DNA of 64,000 nucleotides from Lacrimispora sinapis (GTDB lineage: Bacteria; Bacillota; Clostridia; Lachnospirales; Lachnospiraceae), in assembly GCF_043633585.1 (NCBI RefSeq), contig NZ_CP141832.1, forward strand, positions 1,364,001-1,428,000. The letters run 5' to 3'. The position numbers and the translations under genes are program-made. The notes below the pieces were generated by a model, which saw only the letters and a program-made list of their open reading frames with translations, had not been told where the DNA came from and did not search any database. Every line of letters begins with the position of its first letter. Position 1 is the first letter of the stretch. Of the stretch, positions 8,508-17,681 are shown piece by piece.

Positions 8508-8811
8508 AATGGCGGTAATAGGAGATCGGGAATCTATTTTGATTTTTAAGGCATTTGGTGCCGATATTTTTGCAGCAGACGAAGCCGATGTTATGCAGAA
8601 TAGAAGGCTTGTCAACCAACTGGCAAAGGACGGGTATGCTATCATTCTGATCACAGAGCAGGTTGCAAGTCATCTTAGTGAAGTTTTGGAGCATTTTGGC
8701 AGGGAACCGCTCCCTGCAATCTCCGTCATTCCTTCTATGGAAGGTTCCCATGGACTTGCTGAATTGAGAATGAAAAAGAATGTGGAAAGAGCAGTCGGGA
8801 TGAATATATGA
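8500..8811 (+). CDS. ntpG: V-type ATPase central-stalk subunit F (NtpG)
   Basis: Small CheY-like subunit that binds subunit D in the rotating shaft. The sequence begins MYKMAVIGDRESILIFKAFG, a typical F-subunit N-terminus, and continues with the IILITEQVA strand. The ATG at 8500 follows GGGGGAAAG and overlaps the end of ntpC. An in-frame TTG at 8479 would only add an unconserved extension. The product is 103 aa. Confidence 0.92.
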   Translation: MYKMAVIGDRESILIFKAFGADIFAADEADVMQNRRLVNQLAKDGYAIILITEQVASHLSEVLEHFGREPLPAISVIPSMEGSHGLAELRMKKNVERAVGMNI

Positions 8812-8856
8812 TAGGCTTCGGCCTCCTGAGATTTACTATGAGAGGAGAGAGAAAAT

Positions 8857-10629
8857 TTGAGATTAGGTACCGTAATAAGCGTTGCAGGTCCGTTAGTCAT
8901 TGCCAAAGGCATGAACACTGCAAAAATATATGATATGGTGACGGTTTCCGATCAGCATTTGATTGGTGAAATTATAGAGATGCGCGGTGACAGAGCTTCC
9001 ATTCAGGTTTATGAAGAGACCTCCATGCTGGGACCTGGGGAACCGGTTTATGGAGAAGGAGAGCCATTAAGTGTTGAACTGGGACCAGGGCTGTTGGAAT
9101 CCATGTTTGACGGGATTCAGAGACCATTAAACATCATTATGGAAAAGTCAGGAGATTTTATTAACCGGGGCGTTTCCGTAAAAGCTTTAAACCGGGAGAT
9201 AAAATGGAATTTTGTGCCATGCCTGAAGGCGGGGGACAAGGTTTTAACCGGCGATGTAATAGGAACGGTAGAGGAAAATTCCATCGTTCAGCATAAAATC
9301 ATGATACCAAAAGGAATCAAGGGCACGATAAAAAGTATTTCCCAAGGGGAATATACCATTGAAGATACGGTTGCTGTTGTGGAGCAGGAGGATGGAACCC
9401 AGGTAGATGTCACCATGCTTCAAAAATGGCCGGTTCGACGTGGACGGCCTTATTATAAAAAGAAGACACCTGAAAAACCATTGGTTACCGGCCAGCGTGT
9501 CATAGATACCTTTTTCCCGGTGGCAAAGGGGGGAACTGCTTGTGTTCCGGGACCTTTTGGTAGCGGAAAGACCGTTGTGCAGCACCAGATTGCAAAATGG
9601 GCGGATGTGGATATCGTAGTTTATGTAGGCTGCGGCGAACGCGGCAATGAGATGACCGATGTATTAAATGAATTTCCTGAACTGATCGACCCGAAGACAG
9701 GGCAGTCGCTGATGAAGCGTACGGTCCTTATTGCCAATACTTCAAACATGCCGGTAGCGGCCAGAGAGGCTTCTATTTACACAGGGATTGCGATTGCAGA
9801 ATATTATAGGGACATGGGCTATTCGGTGGCATTGATGGCGGATTCCTCCTCCAGATGGGCGGAGGCGTTAAGGGAAATGTCCGGGCGCCTGGAGGAGATG
9901 CCTGGAGAAGAAGGATATCCGGCATATTTGGGATCAAGACTCGCAGAGTTCTATGAAAGATCCGGAGAAGTAATATGCCTTGGACAGGAGAAACGAATCG
10001 GGACCTTGACGGTCATGGCGGCCGTATCTCCTCCAGGCGGAGATTTATCGGAACCGGTCACACAGGCAACACTTCGTATCGTTAAGGTGTTTTGGGGACT
10101 GGATTCCAGTCTTGCCTATGCCCGTCATTTTCCGGCGATTAACTGGTTGACTTCCTATAGCCTGTACTCCTCAAATCTTATGAAGTGGATGGATGAAAAT
10201 GTGGATCAGGATTATTCCGGATTACAGGGAGAAGCGCTGGCTCTGTTACAGGAAGAAAGCCGGTTAAATGACATTGTAAGATTGGTGGGATATGATTCCC
10301 TGTCCCAGGAGGACCAGCTGAAGCTTGAAATAGCAAAGTCATTGAGAGAGGATTTCCTGCAGCAGAATGCCTTTGTGGAGGAAGACAGCTATACCCCTTT
10401 AAAGAAGCAGTTTTATATGCTTCAGACAATTTTAAAATTTCATGCACAAGCAAAGCAGGCATTAGAGGATGGGATTTACTTAAAGGATCTCTTACATCTG
10501 CCGGTTCGTGAAAAACTGGGACGAATAAAAGAAATACCGGAAGATTCCCTGGAAAAGTTCGGGGAACTTCAGGAAGTCATGGAACAGGAGATCAACAGCC
10601 TGATACAGGAGAGGGGGAACAGACGATGA
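8857..10629 (+). CDS. ntpA: V-type ATPase catalytic subunit A
   Basis: Catalytic ATP-hydrolysing subunit. The P-loop GPFGSGKT lies at residues 232-239, so the catalytic lysine is K238, the same number as in E. hirae NtpA. The A-type non-homologous insert region precedes it. Other motifs are GCGERGNEMTDVL with the general-base glutamate and SSSRWAEALRE. The start is TTG 8857 after GAGGAGAGAG; the gap from ntpG is only 45 bp. Length 590 aa is standard. The stop overlaps the start of ntpB by four bases. Confidence 0.97.
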   Translation: MRLGTVISVAGPLVIAKGMNTAKIYDMVTVSDQHLIGEIIEMRGDRASIQVYEETSMLGPGEPVYGEGEPLSVELGPGLLESMFDGIQRPLNIIMEKSGDFINRGVSVKALNREIKWNFVPCLKAGDKVLTGDVIGTVEENSIVQHKIMIPKGIKGTIKSISQGEYTIEDTVAVVEQEDGTQVDVTMLQKWPVRRGRPYYKKKTPEKPLVTGQRVIDTFFPVAKGGTACVPGPFGSGKTVVQHQIAKWADVDIVVYVGCGERGNEMTDVLNEFPELIDPKTGQSLMKRTVLIANTSNMPVAAREASIYTGIAIAEYYRDMGYSVALMADSSSRWAEALREMSGRLEEMPGEEGYPAYLGSRLAEFYERSGEVICLGQEKRIGTLTVMAAVSPPGGDLSEPVTQATLRIVKVFWGLDSSLAYARHFPAINWLTSYSLYSSNLMKWMDENVDQDYSGLQGEALALLQEESRLNDIVRLVGYDSLSQEDQLKLEIAKSLREDFLQQNAFVEEDSYTPLKKQFYMLQTILKFHAQAKQALEDGIYLKDLLHLPVREKLGRIKEIPEDSLEKFGELQEVMEQEINSLIQERGNRR

Positions 10630-12041
10630 TAAAAGAATATCGTACCATATCAGAAATTGTGGGACCTCTTATGGTAGTGGAAAAGGTTGAAAATGTCTGC
10701 TACGATGAAATGGTAGAAGTCAGGACGCAAAGCGGGGAAATCAGACAGGGCCGTGTTCTGGAAATTAACGAAAGCAGTGCGGTGATCCAGCTGTTTGAAC
10801 GGGCAGATGGAATCCTTATGGAAAAAAGCTCCGTTCGTTTTCTGGAAAAACCCCAGCAATTGGGAGTTTCCATGGATATGCTTGGCCGTATTTTTAACGG
10901 TATGGGCAAGTCCATTGATGAAGGACCAAAATTACTGCCGGAAAAATATATGGACATCAACGGTGTAGTCATCAATCCTGTTGCAAGGGATTATCCTTCC
11001 GAGTTTATCCAGACAGGAATTTCTTCCATTGACGGGTTAAATACCATGGTGCGCGGTCAGAAGCTCCCGGTGTTTTCTGCATCGAGTTTGCCCCATAAAG
11101 AATTGGCGGCTCAGATCGCAAGGCAGGCCAAGGTGAAAGGCAGCGAGGGGAATTTTGCCGTGGTATTTGCTGCAATCGGCATTACCTTTGAAGAGGCGGA
11201 ATATTTCATTGAAGACTTCAGAAAAACAGGTGCCCTGCAGAGAACGGTGATGTTTGTAAACCTGGCGGATGATCCGGCGATTGAACGTCTTTCGACTCCG
11301 CGTATGGCCCTGACGATGGCGGAGTATCTGGCCTTTGAAAAGGATATGCATGTTCTGGTTATTATGACTGATATTACAAACTATTGCGAGGCACTTCGTG
11401 AAGTAGGTGCGGCGCGAAGAGAAGTACCGGGCAGAAGAGGATACCCTGGTTATATGTATACCGATTTGGCCAATCTGTATGAACGTGCCGGCAAAATCAA
11501 AGGGCGGAAGGGTTCCATCACTCAGCTTCCTGTTTTAACGATGCCGGAAGATGACAAGACCCATCCGATCCCGGATCTTACCGGTTATATTACGGAGGGG
11601 CAGATCATACTGAGCCGGGATCTGTACAGAAAAAAAATCTGGCCGCCGGTGGATGTGCTTCCATCCTTATCAAGACTAAAGGATAAGGGAATTGGAGCAG
11701 GAAAGACCCGTGAAGATCATGCGGATACCATGAACCAGTTATTTTCCGCATATGCCCAGGGGAAAAAAGCGAGAGAACTGTCTGCGATTTTAGGGGAATC
11801 CTCGTTGTCGGATACCGATAAATTATATGCCAGATTTGCAGATGAATTTGAACTCAAATACATCGCTCAGGGATTTGATGTAAACCGCAGCATTGAAGAA
11901 ACACTGAATATTGGCTGGAAATTGCTCTCCATGTTTCCAAAATCTGAATTAAAACGAATCAAGGAAAAATTTATAAAGGAATATTTACCAGATGACCAGA
12001 GTGAACATTCCCTTGAGGAGCACCCAGAGAAAGAGGGGTAA
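10626..12041 (+). CDS. ntpB: V-type ATPase non-catalytic subunit B
   Basis: Alternates with A in the hexameric head and supplies arginine fingers at the interface. The region equivalent to the P-loop reads SASSLPHKELAAQI, without GxGKT, as expected for the non-catalytic B subunit. The RREVPGRRGYPGYMYTDLA segment is strongly conserved in B subunits. The 471-aa length is normal. It is translationally coupled to ntpA and followed by ntpD after five bases. Confidence 0.97.
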   Translation: MIKEYRTISEIVGPLMVVEKVENVCYDEMVEVRTQSGEIRQGRVLEINESSAVIQLFERADGILMEKSSVRFLEKPQQLGVSMDMLGRIFNGMGKSIDEGPKLLPEKYMDINGVVINPVARDYPSEFIQTGISSIDGLNTMVRGQKLPVFSASSLPHKELAAQIARQAKVKGSEGNFAVVFAAIGITFEEAEYFIEDFRKTGALQRTVMFVNLADDPAIERLSTPRMALTMAEYLAFEKDMHVLVIMTDITNYCEALREVGAARREVPGRRGYPGYMYTDLANLYERAGKIKGRKGSITQLPVLTMPEDDKTHPIPDLTGYITEGQIILSRDLYRKKIWPPVDVLPSLSRLKDKGIGAGKTREDHADTMNQLFSAYAQGKKARELSAILGESSLSDTDKLYARFADEFELKYIAQGFDVNRSIEETLNIGWKLLSMFPKSELKRIKEKFIKEYLPDDQSEHSLEEHPEKEG

Positions 12042-12046
12042 CAGAC

Positions 12047-12673
12047 ATGGAAAAGTTGAATGTGAACCCCAATCGAATGGAACTTGCGGAACTCAAATCA
12101 AAGCTTGCTGTTGCCAAACAGGGTCACGAACTGCTCAAGGGGAAACAGGATGAATTAGTTCACCGTTTTGTAGATATGGTTCGTGAGAGTAAAGATTTAA
12201 GAGCCAGGCTGACCGAACAGTTCTCCGATCTGTATCAGCAATTTGCACTGGTCGGTGCGGAACTGTCTCCGGACTTTCTGGAGGAAGCGTTCCTCTCTTC
12301 CGGAAATTCAGCCAATATAACCGGCTCGGAAGCCTCAATTATGGGAGTTCGTGTACCCCAATTTGATTTTCTTCTGCCAAAGGATGAAATCTCTTATCCT
12401 TACAGTTTTTCTTATACGAACAGTGAACTTGATGCTTCTCTCAGGAAATGTCATCGTATGATGCAAGACATCATCCATCTGGCTGAACTGGAAAAAAGCT
12501 GTGAGCTGTTAGCAAATGAGATTGAAAAAATAAGAAGAAGAGTCAATGCACTTGAGTTTATGACCATTCCTCAGCTGCAGGAGAGCATCCGTTATATACA
12601 GATGAGACTTGATGAGAATGAACGGGGTAATTTAGTCAGACTGATAAAAGTAAAAAATAAAATAAAAAAATAA
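12047..12673 (+). CDS. ntpD: V-type ATPase rotor shaft subunit D
   Basis: Central rotating shaft protein with long N- and C-terminal antiparallel helices. Conserved D-subunit features are the start NPNRMELAELKSKLAVAKQGHELLKGKQDEL (in part) and the C-terminal RRRVNALEFMTIPQL segment. Length 208 aa is typical. It is the last gene of the operon and is followed by a strong symmetrical terminator at 12701-12750. The E. hirae ntpH and ntpJ genes that follow ntpD in that species are absent here. Confidence 0.95.
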   Translation: MEKLNVNPNRMELAELKSKLAVAKQGHELLKGKQDELVHRFVDMVRESKDLRARLTEQFSDLYQQFALVGAELSPDFLEEAFLSSGNSANITGSEASIMGVRVPQFDFLLPKDEISYPYSFSYTNSELDASLRKCHRMMQDIIHLAELEKSCELLANEIEKIRRRVNALEFMTIPQLQESIRYIQMRLDENERGNLVRLIKVKNKIKK

Positions 12674-12700
12674 TTCCCTGCTTTTAAGTGGTTGGATGAT

Positions 12701-12750
12701 ACAAAAACAGGAGCCAAGGGGGCTGAAGAACCTTCTGCTCCTGTTTTTGT
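12701..12750. terminator. Bidirectional terminator between ntpD and the lysR gene
   Basis: A perfect 14-bp stem (12701-12714 with 12737-12750) has A-rich and T-rich outer ends, so it gives a U-tract in both directions for the two convergent genes. Confidence 0.85.
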
Positions 12751-12766
12751 TACGTTTTAGACTTAA

Positions 12767-13651
12767 TCACCCATTCCCCTCAGTTTGAGGCAATCGTTCA
12801 ATAAACAGTTCAACTGCTTTCGGTAAATTATTTTCATGAATGAGATAGGAAAAATATCTGTAATATTGATTTTCCAGTGGAATGATTTTGATTTCTTTGT
12901 TCCTTACGGATTCTTCCACCACCAAAGAGGAAATGAAGCTGATTCCCATATTATTTTTTACAGCTTCTTTAATGGAGTAGTTGCTTCCCAGGGTAATTAA
13001 GTTTTTGGGGGATATGCCGTAGCTGTTTAAAAAAATATTTAGATTTTCCCCGGTTCCGGAACCCTTCTCCCGATGAATCCAGGTCTGATTGGATAAGGAC
13101 TGCTTGAGTTGTGCTCCCTGGTCGTAATGAAAGGACGCGGGGGCAACGATGACCATCCGGTCCTTATAAAAATTGTGATGGATATAATTTTCAACCGGCA
13201 CAGTTCCTTCGATCAAAGCGAGATCAATGTCATAATTTTTGAATTTTTCATAGATATGCTCCGTATTCTCAATGGTTATTTCCAGTTTTATGTTGGGATA
13301 TAGCTTCATAAATTCACTTAATATAGAAGGAAGAAGAAATTCTCCAATGGTCATGCTGGCCCCCACTCTTAATGTGCCGCTGGGGGAATGGTCTGTTTGT
13401 AAAAGCTCCTCCCTGGTTTCTTCCAAAACCGATAAGATCTGCTTTGCGCGTTTGTATAGGATATCTCCCTGAGCAGTGATGAAAATGTTTCTTTGTTTAT
13501 TAGAGCGTTCGATGAGCCTGGTGTGAAAATAATGCTCCAGATTGGAGATATGAAGGCTTACGCTTGGCTGGGATATATTAATGGCTGCTGCTGCTTTGGT
13601 AAAGCTCTTTTTATCAACCACAGCAATAAATGTTTTTAATTCTTCAATCAA
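12767..13651 (-). CDS. LysR-family transcription regulator (CysL-like)
   Basis: DNA-binding regulator with an N-terminal winged HTH (AAAAINISQPSVSLHISNLE, about residues 20-39) and a C-terminal LysR substrate-binding domain from about residue 90. Length 294 aa is normal. It is transcribed divergently from the sulfite/nitrite reductase gene, with a 145-bp gap that contains a long inverted repeat. This arrangement, and similarity to the B. subtilis CysL/CbbR group, suggests that it activates the reductase in response to sulfur or nitrogen status. The co-inducer cannot be told from sequence. Confidence 0.88.
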   Translation of the reverse strand: MIEELKTFIAVVDKKSFTKAAAAINISQPSVSLHISNLEHYFHTRLIERSNKQRNIFITAQGDILYKRAKQILSVLEETREELLQTDHSPSGTLRVGASMTIGEFLLPSILSEFMKLYPNIKLEITIENTEHIYEKFKNYDIDLALIEGTVPVENYIHHNFYKDRMVIVAPASFHYDQGAQLKQSLSNQTWIHREKGSGTGENLNIFLNSYGISPKNLITLGSNYSIKEAVKNNMGISFISSLVVEESVRNKEIKIIPLENQYYRYFSYLIHENNLPKAVELFIERLPQTEGNG

Positions 13652-13703
13652 AGGTCCTACCTCGTAATTTCTGTATTTCGGTTATAATCCATTAGAAATA
13701 TAA

Positions 13704-13736
13704 ATAGGTATAATAAAAAATAAATATTATACTTAT
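13704..13736. promoter_or_regulatory. Inverted-repeat operator between lysR and the siroheme reductase
   Basis: Arms ATAGGTATAATA (13704-13715) and TATTATACTTAT (13725-13736) are complementary at 11 of 12 positions around a 9-bp AT spacer. A second dyad, ATCCTA-AAA-TAGGAT, lies at 13759-13773. A likely promoter TTATAC (13728-13733), 17 bp, TATACT (13751-13756) for the reductase overlaps the first dyad, which fits LysR-type activation and autoregulation. Confidence 0.55.
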
Positions 13737-13796
13737 TGGTTTAAACACAGTATACTATATCCTAAAATAGGATGCAATGTCAAAAAGGAGCGGTGA

Positions 13797-15353
13797 ATGG
13801 TGAAAACATTAGATGAAGTACTGTTAGGAGAAATTGAGGGGTTTAAAGAATTAGGATATCAATTTTTAAATGGTGAAATAAGTAAAATGGATTTTAAGGG
13901 AGCCTCCGGGGGGATGGGGGTATATGCCCATAGAAATAAAAAAGATTTTATGGTTCGATTCCGGGTACCTTCTGGGATTGTTCAGTGGAATGTGCTTCAA
14001 TTCATTCATGATTATGCGGTAAAATACGGTGTGGAACAAGTGCATTTAACAACACGTCAGGCCATTCAGCTTCATGGAATCAGTATGGACCAGATCTGCG
14101 AAGTCATAGAAGCAGGAATCAAGCAGGGCATATATACAAGAGGTTCCGGCGGAAATTATCCAAGAAACGTTGCCATATCCCCACTGTCAGGTGTGGAAAA
14201 AGGAGAGGCATTCGACGTATCTCCCTATGCATTGGCAGTGGGAGATTATTTCCTCCAAAAGATTTATACATATAAGCTGCCAAGAAAATTAAAGGTCGCA
14301 TTTTCAAACAGTGAAGAAGATGCAGCCAATACCGGCGCAGTTGATCTGGGATTTCTGGCGGTGGAAGAAAAGGGAAAGAAATATTTCAGAGTTTACTTAG
14401 CCGGTGGACTTGGTAGAAATTCCAGGCTTGGAGCAGAGTTTCCGGAGCGGATCAAGCCGGAGGATGTGCTGTACCACGTAGAAGCAGCTACCCAGATTTT
14501 TATGAGCGAGGGAGATTATCAAAATAAAAACAAGGCCCGCATGAGATATATCCTGGATCGCATGGGAGAAGAAGAATTTATGAAATGCTACAGGGCCCAT
14601 CTTTTAAAAGTAAAACAAGGCGGGGACCGGACGCTTTTTGTCACCGGGAAGGAATATAACAAGACAGGGATCAAAACAGACGTCAAAAGCAAGCGCTTGA
14701 TCGAGCAGAAGCAAGAGGGACTATACAGTGTCTATGTCCATCCGGCTGGAGGACAGTTATCACTAAAGGATATGGAACTTTTATTCGACCATGTAAAGGT
14801 AATTCCCGAAGCAGAAATAAGACTTGCCATGTCTGAAGGCTTCTATATTAGAAATTTAAACGGACAGGAAGCCGAGAACATTCTGGAGCTGACCAGGCAT
14901 ATCGGAGGAGAAAACCGTCTGGAACGGTCCGTTGCCTGTATTGGTGTGCCAACATGTCAGATGGGTATACTTGACAGCCAGGAGACACTGAAAGAGGTAA
15001 TTGGCTATTTTAAGGAAAAGAATTTTACAGAGGATGTTTTGCCTGAAATCCATATTTCCGGATGTCCCAATTCCTGCAGCGCCCATGAGATCGGAAAAAT
15101 CGGTTTTTGCGGGAAGAGAATCAATATCCAGGGAGAAGCAAAGGATGCCTTTGAGCTGCATCTGGGCGGAAAGCTGGGGGTAGGAAAAGCAAGGCTTGCG
15201 GATTACTGCGGTGACATATTAAGGGAAAACGTGCCTGCTTTTTTATATGAGATCGCGTTAGAGCTATCAAAGACAAACAAGGACTTTTATGACTGGATCG
15301 AGGAGGACCGGCCCCGGCTGGAGGAGATTTTAAGTCACTATACGATACAATAA
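13797..15353 (+). CDS. Siroheme-[4Fe-4S] nitrite/sulfite reductase
   Basis: Six-electron reduction of sulfite to sulfide or nitrite to ammonia at a coupled siroheme and 4Fe-4S centre. Two ferredoxin-like half-domains are visible. The LTTRQAIQLHG segment binds siroheme. The cluster ligands are C381 and C387 in CIGVPTC and C423 and C427 in CPNSC. Length 518 aa matches ferredoxin-dependent NirA/Sir proteins. There is no flavoprotein CysJ-type partner beside it, so ferredoxin is the likely donor. The start ATG follows AAGGAGCGG. Sulfite versus nitrite cannot be decided from sequence alone; the CysL-like neighbour slightly favours sulfite. Confidence 0.9.
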   Translation: MVKTLDEVLLGEIEGFKELGYQFLNGEISKMDFKGASGGMGVYAHRNKKDFMVRFRVPSGIVQWNVLQFIHDYAVKYGVEQVHLTTRQAIQLHGISMDQICEVIEAGIKQGIYTRGSGGNYPRNVAISPLSGVEKGEAFDVSPYALAVGDYFLQKIYTYKLPRKLKVAFSNSEEDAANTGAVDLGFLAVEEKGKKYFRVYLAGGLGRNSRLGAEFPERIKPEDVLYHVEAATQIFMSEGDYQNKNKARMRYILDRMGEEEFMKCYRAHLLKVKQGGDRTLFVTGKEYNKTGIKTDVKSKRLIEQKQEGLYSVYVHPAGGQLSLKDMELLFDHVKVIPEAEIRLAMSEGFYIRNLNGQEAENILELTRHIGGENRLERSVACIGVPTCQMGILDSQETLKEVIGYFKEKNFTEDVLPEIHISGCPNSCSAHEIGKIGFCGKRINIQGEAKDAFELHLGGKLGVGKARLADYCGDILRENVPAFLYEIALELSKTNKDFYDWIEEDRPRLEEILSHYTIQ

Positions 15354-15358
15354 GCAAT

Positions 15359-15390
15359 GGCCGCAGGCATGGATGTCTGCGGCCTTGATT
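15359..15390 (+). terminator. Probable terminator after the siroheme reductase
   Basis: GC-rich 8-bp stem GGCCGCAG (15359-15366) with CTGCGGCC (15377-15384), followed by TTGATTTG. The T run is short, so efficiency is uncertain. Confidence 0.5.
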
Positions 15391-15526
15391 TGTGGAGATG
15401 CAAACCGGGCTGCGGTTCTTGTTTTCCCCCTATAGACTTGACATTTGGCAGGATTTGTGTGATTGTAAGGTTATAGGATCTGTTGCATCGGAAGGCCGGA
15501 AAAACCCAAAAAAGGAGTGAAGATTT

Positions 15527-16510
15527 ATGAAATTGCTGGCATACAACGTCCGTACGGATGAATCAATGTTCTTTCAAACATTTGCAGAACAATATGGGGT
15601 GGAGCTTCATACACTGCCTTACAGCCCCACCTTAGAGAACGCGGGCAAGACAGAAGGCTGTGACGCGGTCAGCGTTGTGACCACCTCCATTACCAAAGAG
15701 ATACTTGAAAAATGGAAAGCAAGCGGCATCCGCTGCGTATCCACCCGCTCTGTCGGCTTTGACCATATCGACATAGAGGCGGCGGACGCTTTGGACATTC
15801 CTGTCTCCACCGTCAATTATACTCCGGCCAGTGTGGCCGAGTATACGGTAATGCTCATATTGATGGCACTGCGCAAAGTTAAAACGATTATAATGCGGGG
15901 ATCAGTACAGGATTATTCCCTTACAAGTGTGAGGGGCCGGGAGCTTCGTACCTGCACCGTAGGTATCATTGGGGCAGGAAGGATCGGAGAGGCTGTCATT
16001 CAGCGGCTTCGTGGGTTTGGATGTGAAATTCTGGTACACACCCTGAAACCGAACGAAGCACTTGCTCCCTTTGTTTCCTACGTTCCTTTTGAGAAACTCT
16101 TACAGAAAAGCGACGTTATTTCCCTTCATGCTCCTGCGACGGCAGAGACGAAACATTTGATAGGGCAAAAGGAAATGGAGAAGATGAAGGACGGTGTAGT
16201 TCTCATCAATGCCGCCCGTGGTACACTGATTGATACTCAGGCCCTGATTGAAGGTCTGGAATCGGGGAAAATCGGGGCGGCAGCTTTGGATGTTTTGGAA
16301 AATGAAAAAAAGGTATTTTATAAAGATTTGAAATATAAAGTACTTTCCAACCGGGAGCTCGCCCTTTTGCAGTCTATGCCCAATGTCATCCTCACTCCCC
16401 ACACTGCTTTTTATACCGAAGAAGCGGTGAGTGATATGGTGGAGTATTCCATATTAAGCTGCAAATATGAGTTAGAGGGGAGGGATAACCCCTGGCGGGT
16501 AAATGGATAG
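15527..16510 (+). CDS. D-2-hydroxyacid dehydrogenase (D-lactate dehydrogenase / VanH-like)
   Basis: NAD(H)-dependent reduction of 2-oxo acids, most likely pyruvate to D-lactate. The Rossmann motif GAGRIG is at residues 149-154. Catalytic residues are R231 (NAARGT), E260 (DVLENE) and H292 (LTPHTAFYTEE). The sequence resembles VanH (for example TRSVGFDHID, ERLRGFGC-like and PNVILTPHTAFYTE regions). No D-Ala-D-Lac ligase or VanX is nearby, so a fermentative or redox role is more likely than glycopeptide resistance. A TTGACA at 15438-15443 may be its -35, but the -10 is weak. The start ATG follows AAAGGAGTG. Confidence 0.88.
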   Translation: MKLLAYNVRTDESMFFQTFAEQYGVELHTLPYSPTLENAGKTEGCDAVSVVTTSITKEILEKWKASGIRCVSTRSVGFDHIDIEAADALDIPVSTVNYTPASVAEYTVMLILMALRKVKTIIMRGSVQDYSLTSVRGRELRTCTVGIIGAGRIGEAVIQRLRGFGCEILVHTLKPNEALAPFVSYVPFEKLLQKSDVISLHAPATAETKHLIGQKEMEKMKDGVVLINAARGTLIDTQALIEGLESGKIGAAALDVLENEKKVFYKDLKYKVLSNRELALLQSMPNVILTPHTAFYTEEAVSDMVEYSILSCKYELEGRDNPWRVNG

Positions 16511-16610
16511 CAGGAAAGGAAACAGAACTTCTCATGAGATTTTGATTTCTTCCATATAATGCTAGAAGGAACACGGCTGACAATGCCGTTAAAGCAGGAA
16601 GGAAGACAAG

Positions 16611-17681
16611 ATGATGAACGGAAACTTTCCAGGTCCCTTATTTGAGGTCCAGACCATCGCAGAAAATCTCTACGTTCCCTGGTCTGTGGAAGTAAGTAAA
16701 GACGGAAGAGTTTTTTTTACGGAGCGTAACGGAACTCTGCGTGTCGTGGAAGATGGCAGATTAAATCCGGTGCCGGTGTATACCTTTGAACCGCCTTTTG
16801 TCAGTATGGGAGAAGGCGGGCTTATGGGGCTCGCTTTGGATGAGGATTTTTTATCCAATGGTTTTATTTATCTTATGTATAACTATGAAGACGACGATGG
16901 GATTTACGGCCGTGTGGTACGCATGACGATCGACGGAAATACCGCATCGGAAGAGACGATTCTTTTGGACCGCATACCGGCAGACCGTATCCATAACGGC
17001 GGCAGGATCAAAATCGGACCTGACGGTTATCTGTATATCACTGCGGGAGATGCCGGCAGACGGGAACTTGCCCAGGATATCAACAGTTTGGCCGGTAAGA
17101 TTCTGCGTATCGCAACCGATGGAAGTATTCCGCCGGATAACCCGTTTCCAGGTTCTCCGGTTTATGCTCTTGGCCTTCGCAATCCCCAGGGCCTTGCATG
17201 GGATGACAGAAACGTTTTATATGCCACGGATCACGGGGACAGCGCGCATGATGAGATTAATCTCATACAGCCAGGCGGCAACTATGGATGGCCTCTGGTA
17301 AAAGGAGATGAAGAAATAGAGGGGTATGATTTTATTAAGCCTGTCATACACAGCGGACTCAATACCTGGGCTCCTGCCGGGCTTACCTTTGTGACCGAAG
17401 GACCCCGAAGCGGTCAGCTGCTTGTATCCACACTTCGGGGGAATGTACTCCTTGCAATTACACTTGATGAATCGGGAACCCAGGTGGTAGGTGTAGAACG
17501 GTTGCTGGACGGACTTTACGGACGTTTAAGGGAAGCCTATGAGGCAATGGACGGTTCCATCTATATTAGCACCAGTAACATGGACGGCAGAGGGATTCCC
17601 TACAATGGGGATGATAAAATTTACAGACTGGTGCCAAACAATTTTACCCGGTCAGACTTTTGGTCCAGGCAATCACTTTAG
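16611..17681 (+). CDS. Soluble aldose (glucose/sorbosone) dehydrogenase-like beta-propeller protein
   Basis: Member of the GSDH/YliI family of six-bladed propellers, which oxidise aldoses with PQQ in characterised cases. Conserved segments include PWSVEVSKDGRVFFTERNG near the N-terminus, HNGGRIKIGPDGYLYITAGD (about 135-155) and the ALGLRNPQGLAWD segment. There is no signal peptide, so the protein should be cytoplasmic. PQQ synthesis genes are not in the window and PQQ would be unusual in an anaerobe, so the cofactor and reaction are open. The C-terminus (FTRSDFWSRQSL) runs into the end of a decayed flavodoxin gene on the other strand and may be an extension created by that junction. Confidence 0.8.
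   Translation: MMNGNFPGPLFEVQTIAENLYVPWSVEVSKDGRVFFTERNGTLRVVEDGRLNPVPVYTFEPPFVSMGEGGLMGLALDEDFLSNGFIYLMYNYEDDDGIYGRVVRMTIDGNTASEETILLDRIPADRIHNGGRIKIGPDGYLYITAGDAGRRELAQDINSLAGKILRIATDGSIPPDNPFPGSPVYALGLRNPQGLAWDDRNVLYATDHGDSAHDEINLIQPGGNYGWPLVKGDEEIEGYDFIKPVIHSGLNTWAPAGLTFVTEGPRSGQLLVSTLRGNVLLAITLDESGTQVVGVERLLDGLYGRLREAYEAMDGSIYISTSNMDGRGIPYNGDDKIYRLVPNNFTRSDFWSRQSL

Noticed and set aside
15527..16510. Glycopeptide resistance (van) cluster
   Set aside because: Only a VanH-like dehydrogenase is present; no vanA/B ligase, vanX or vanRS is nearby.
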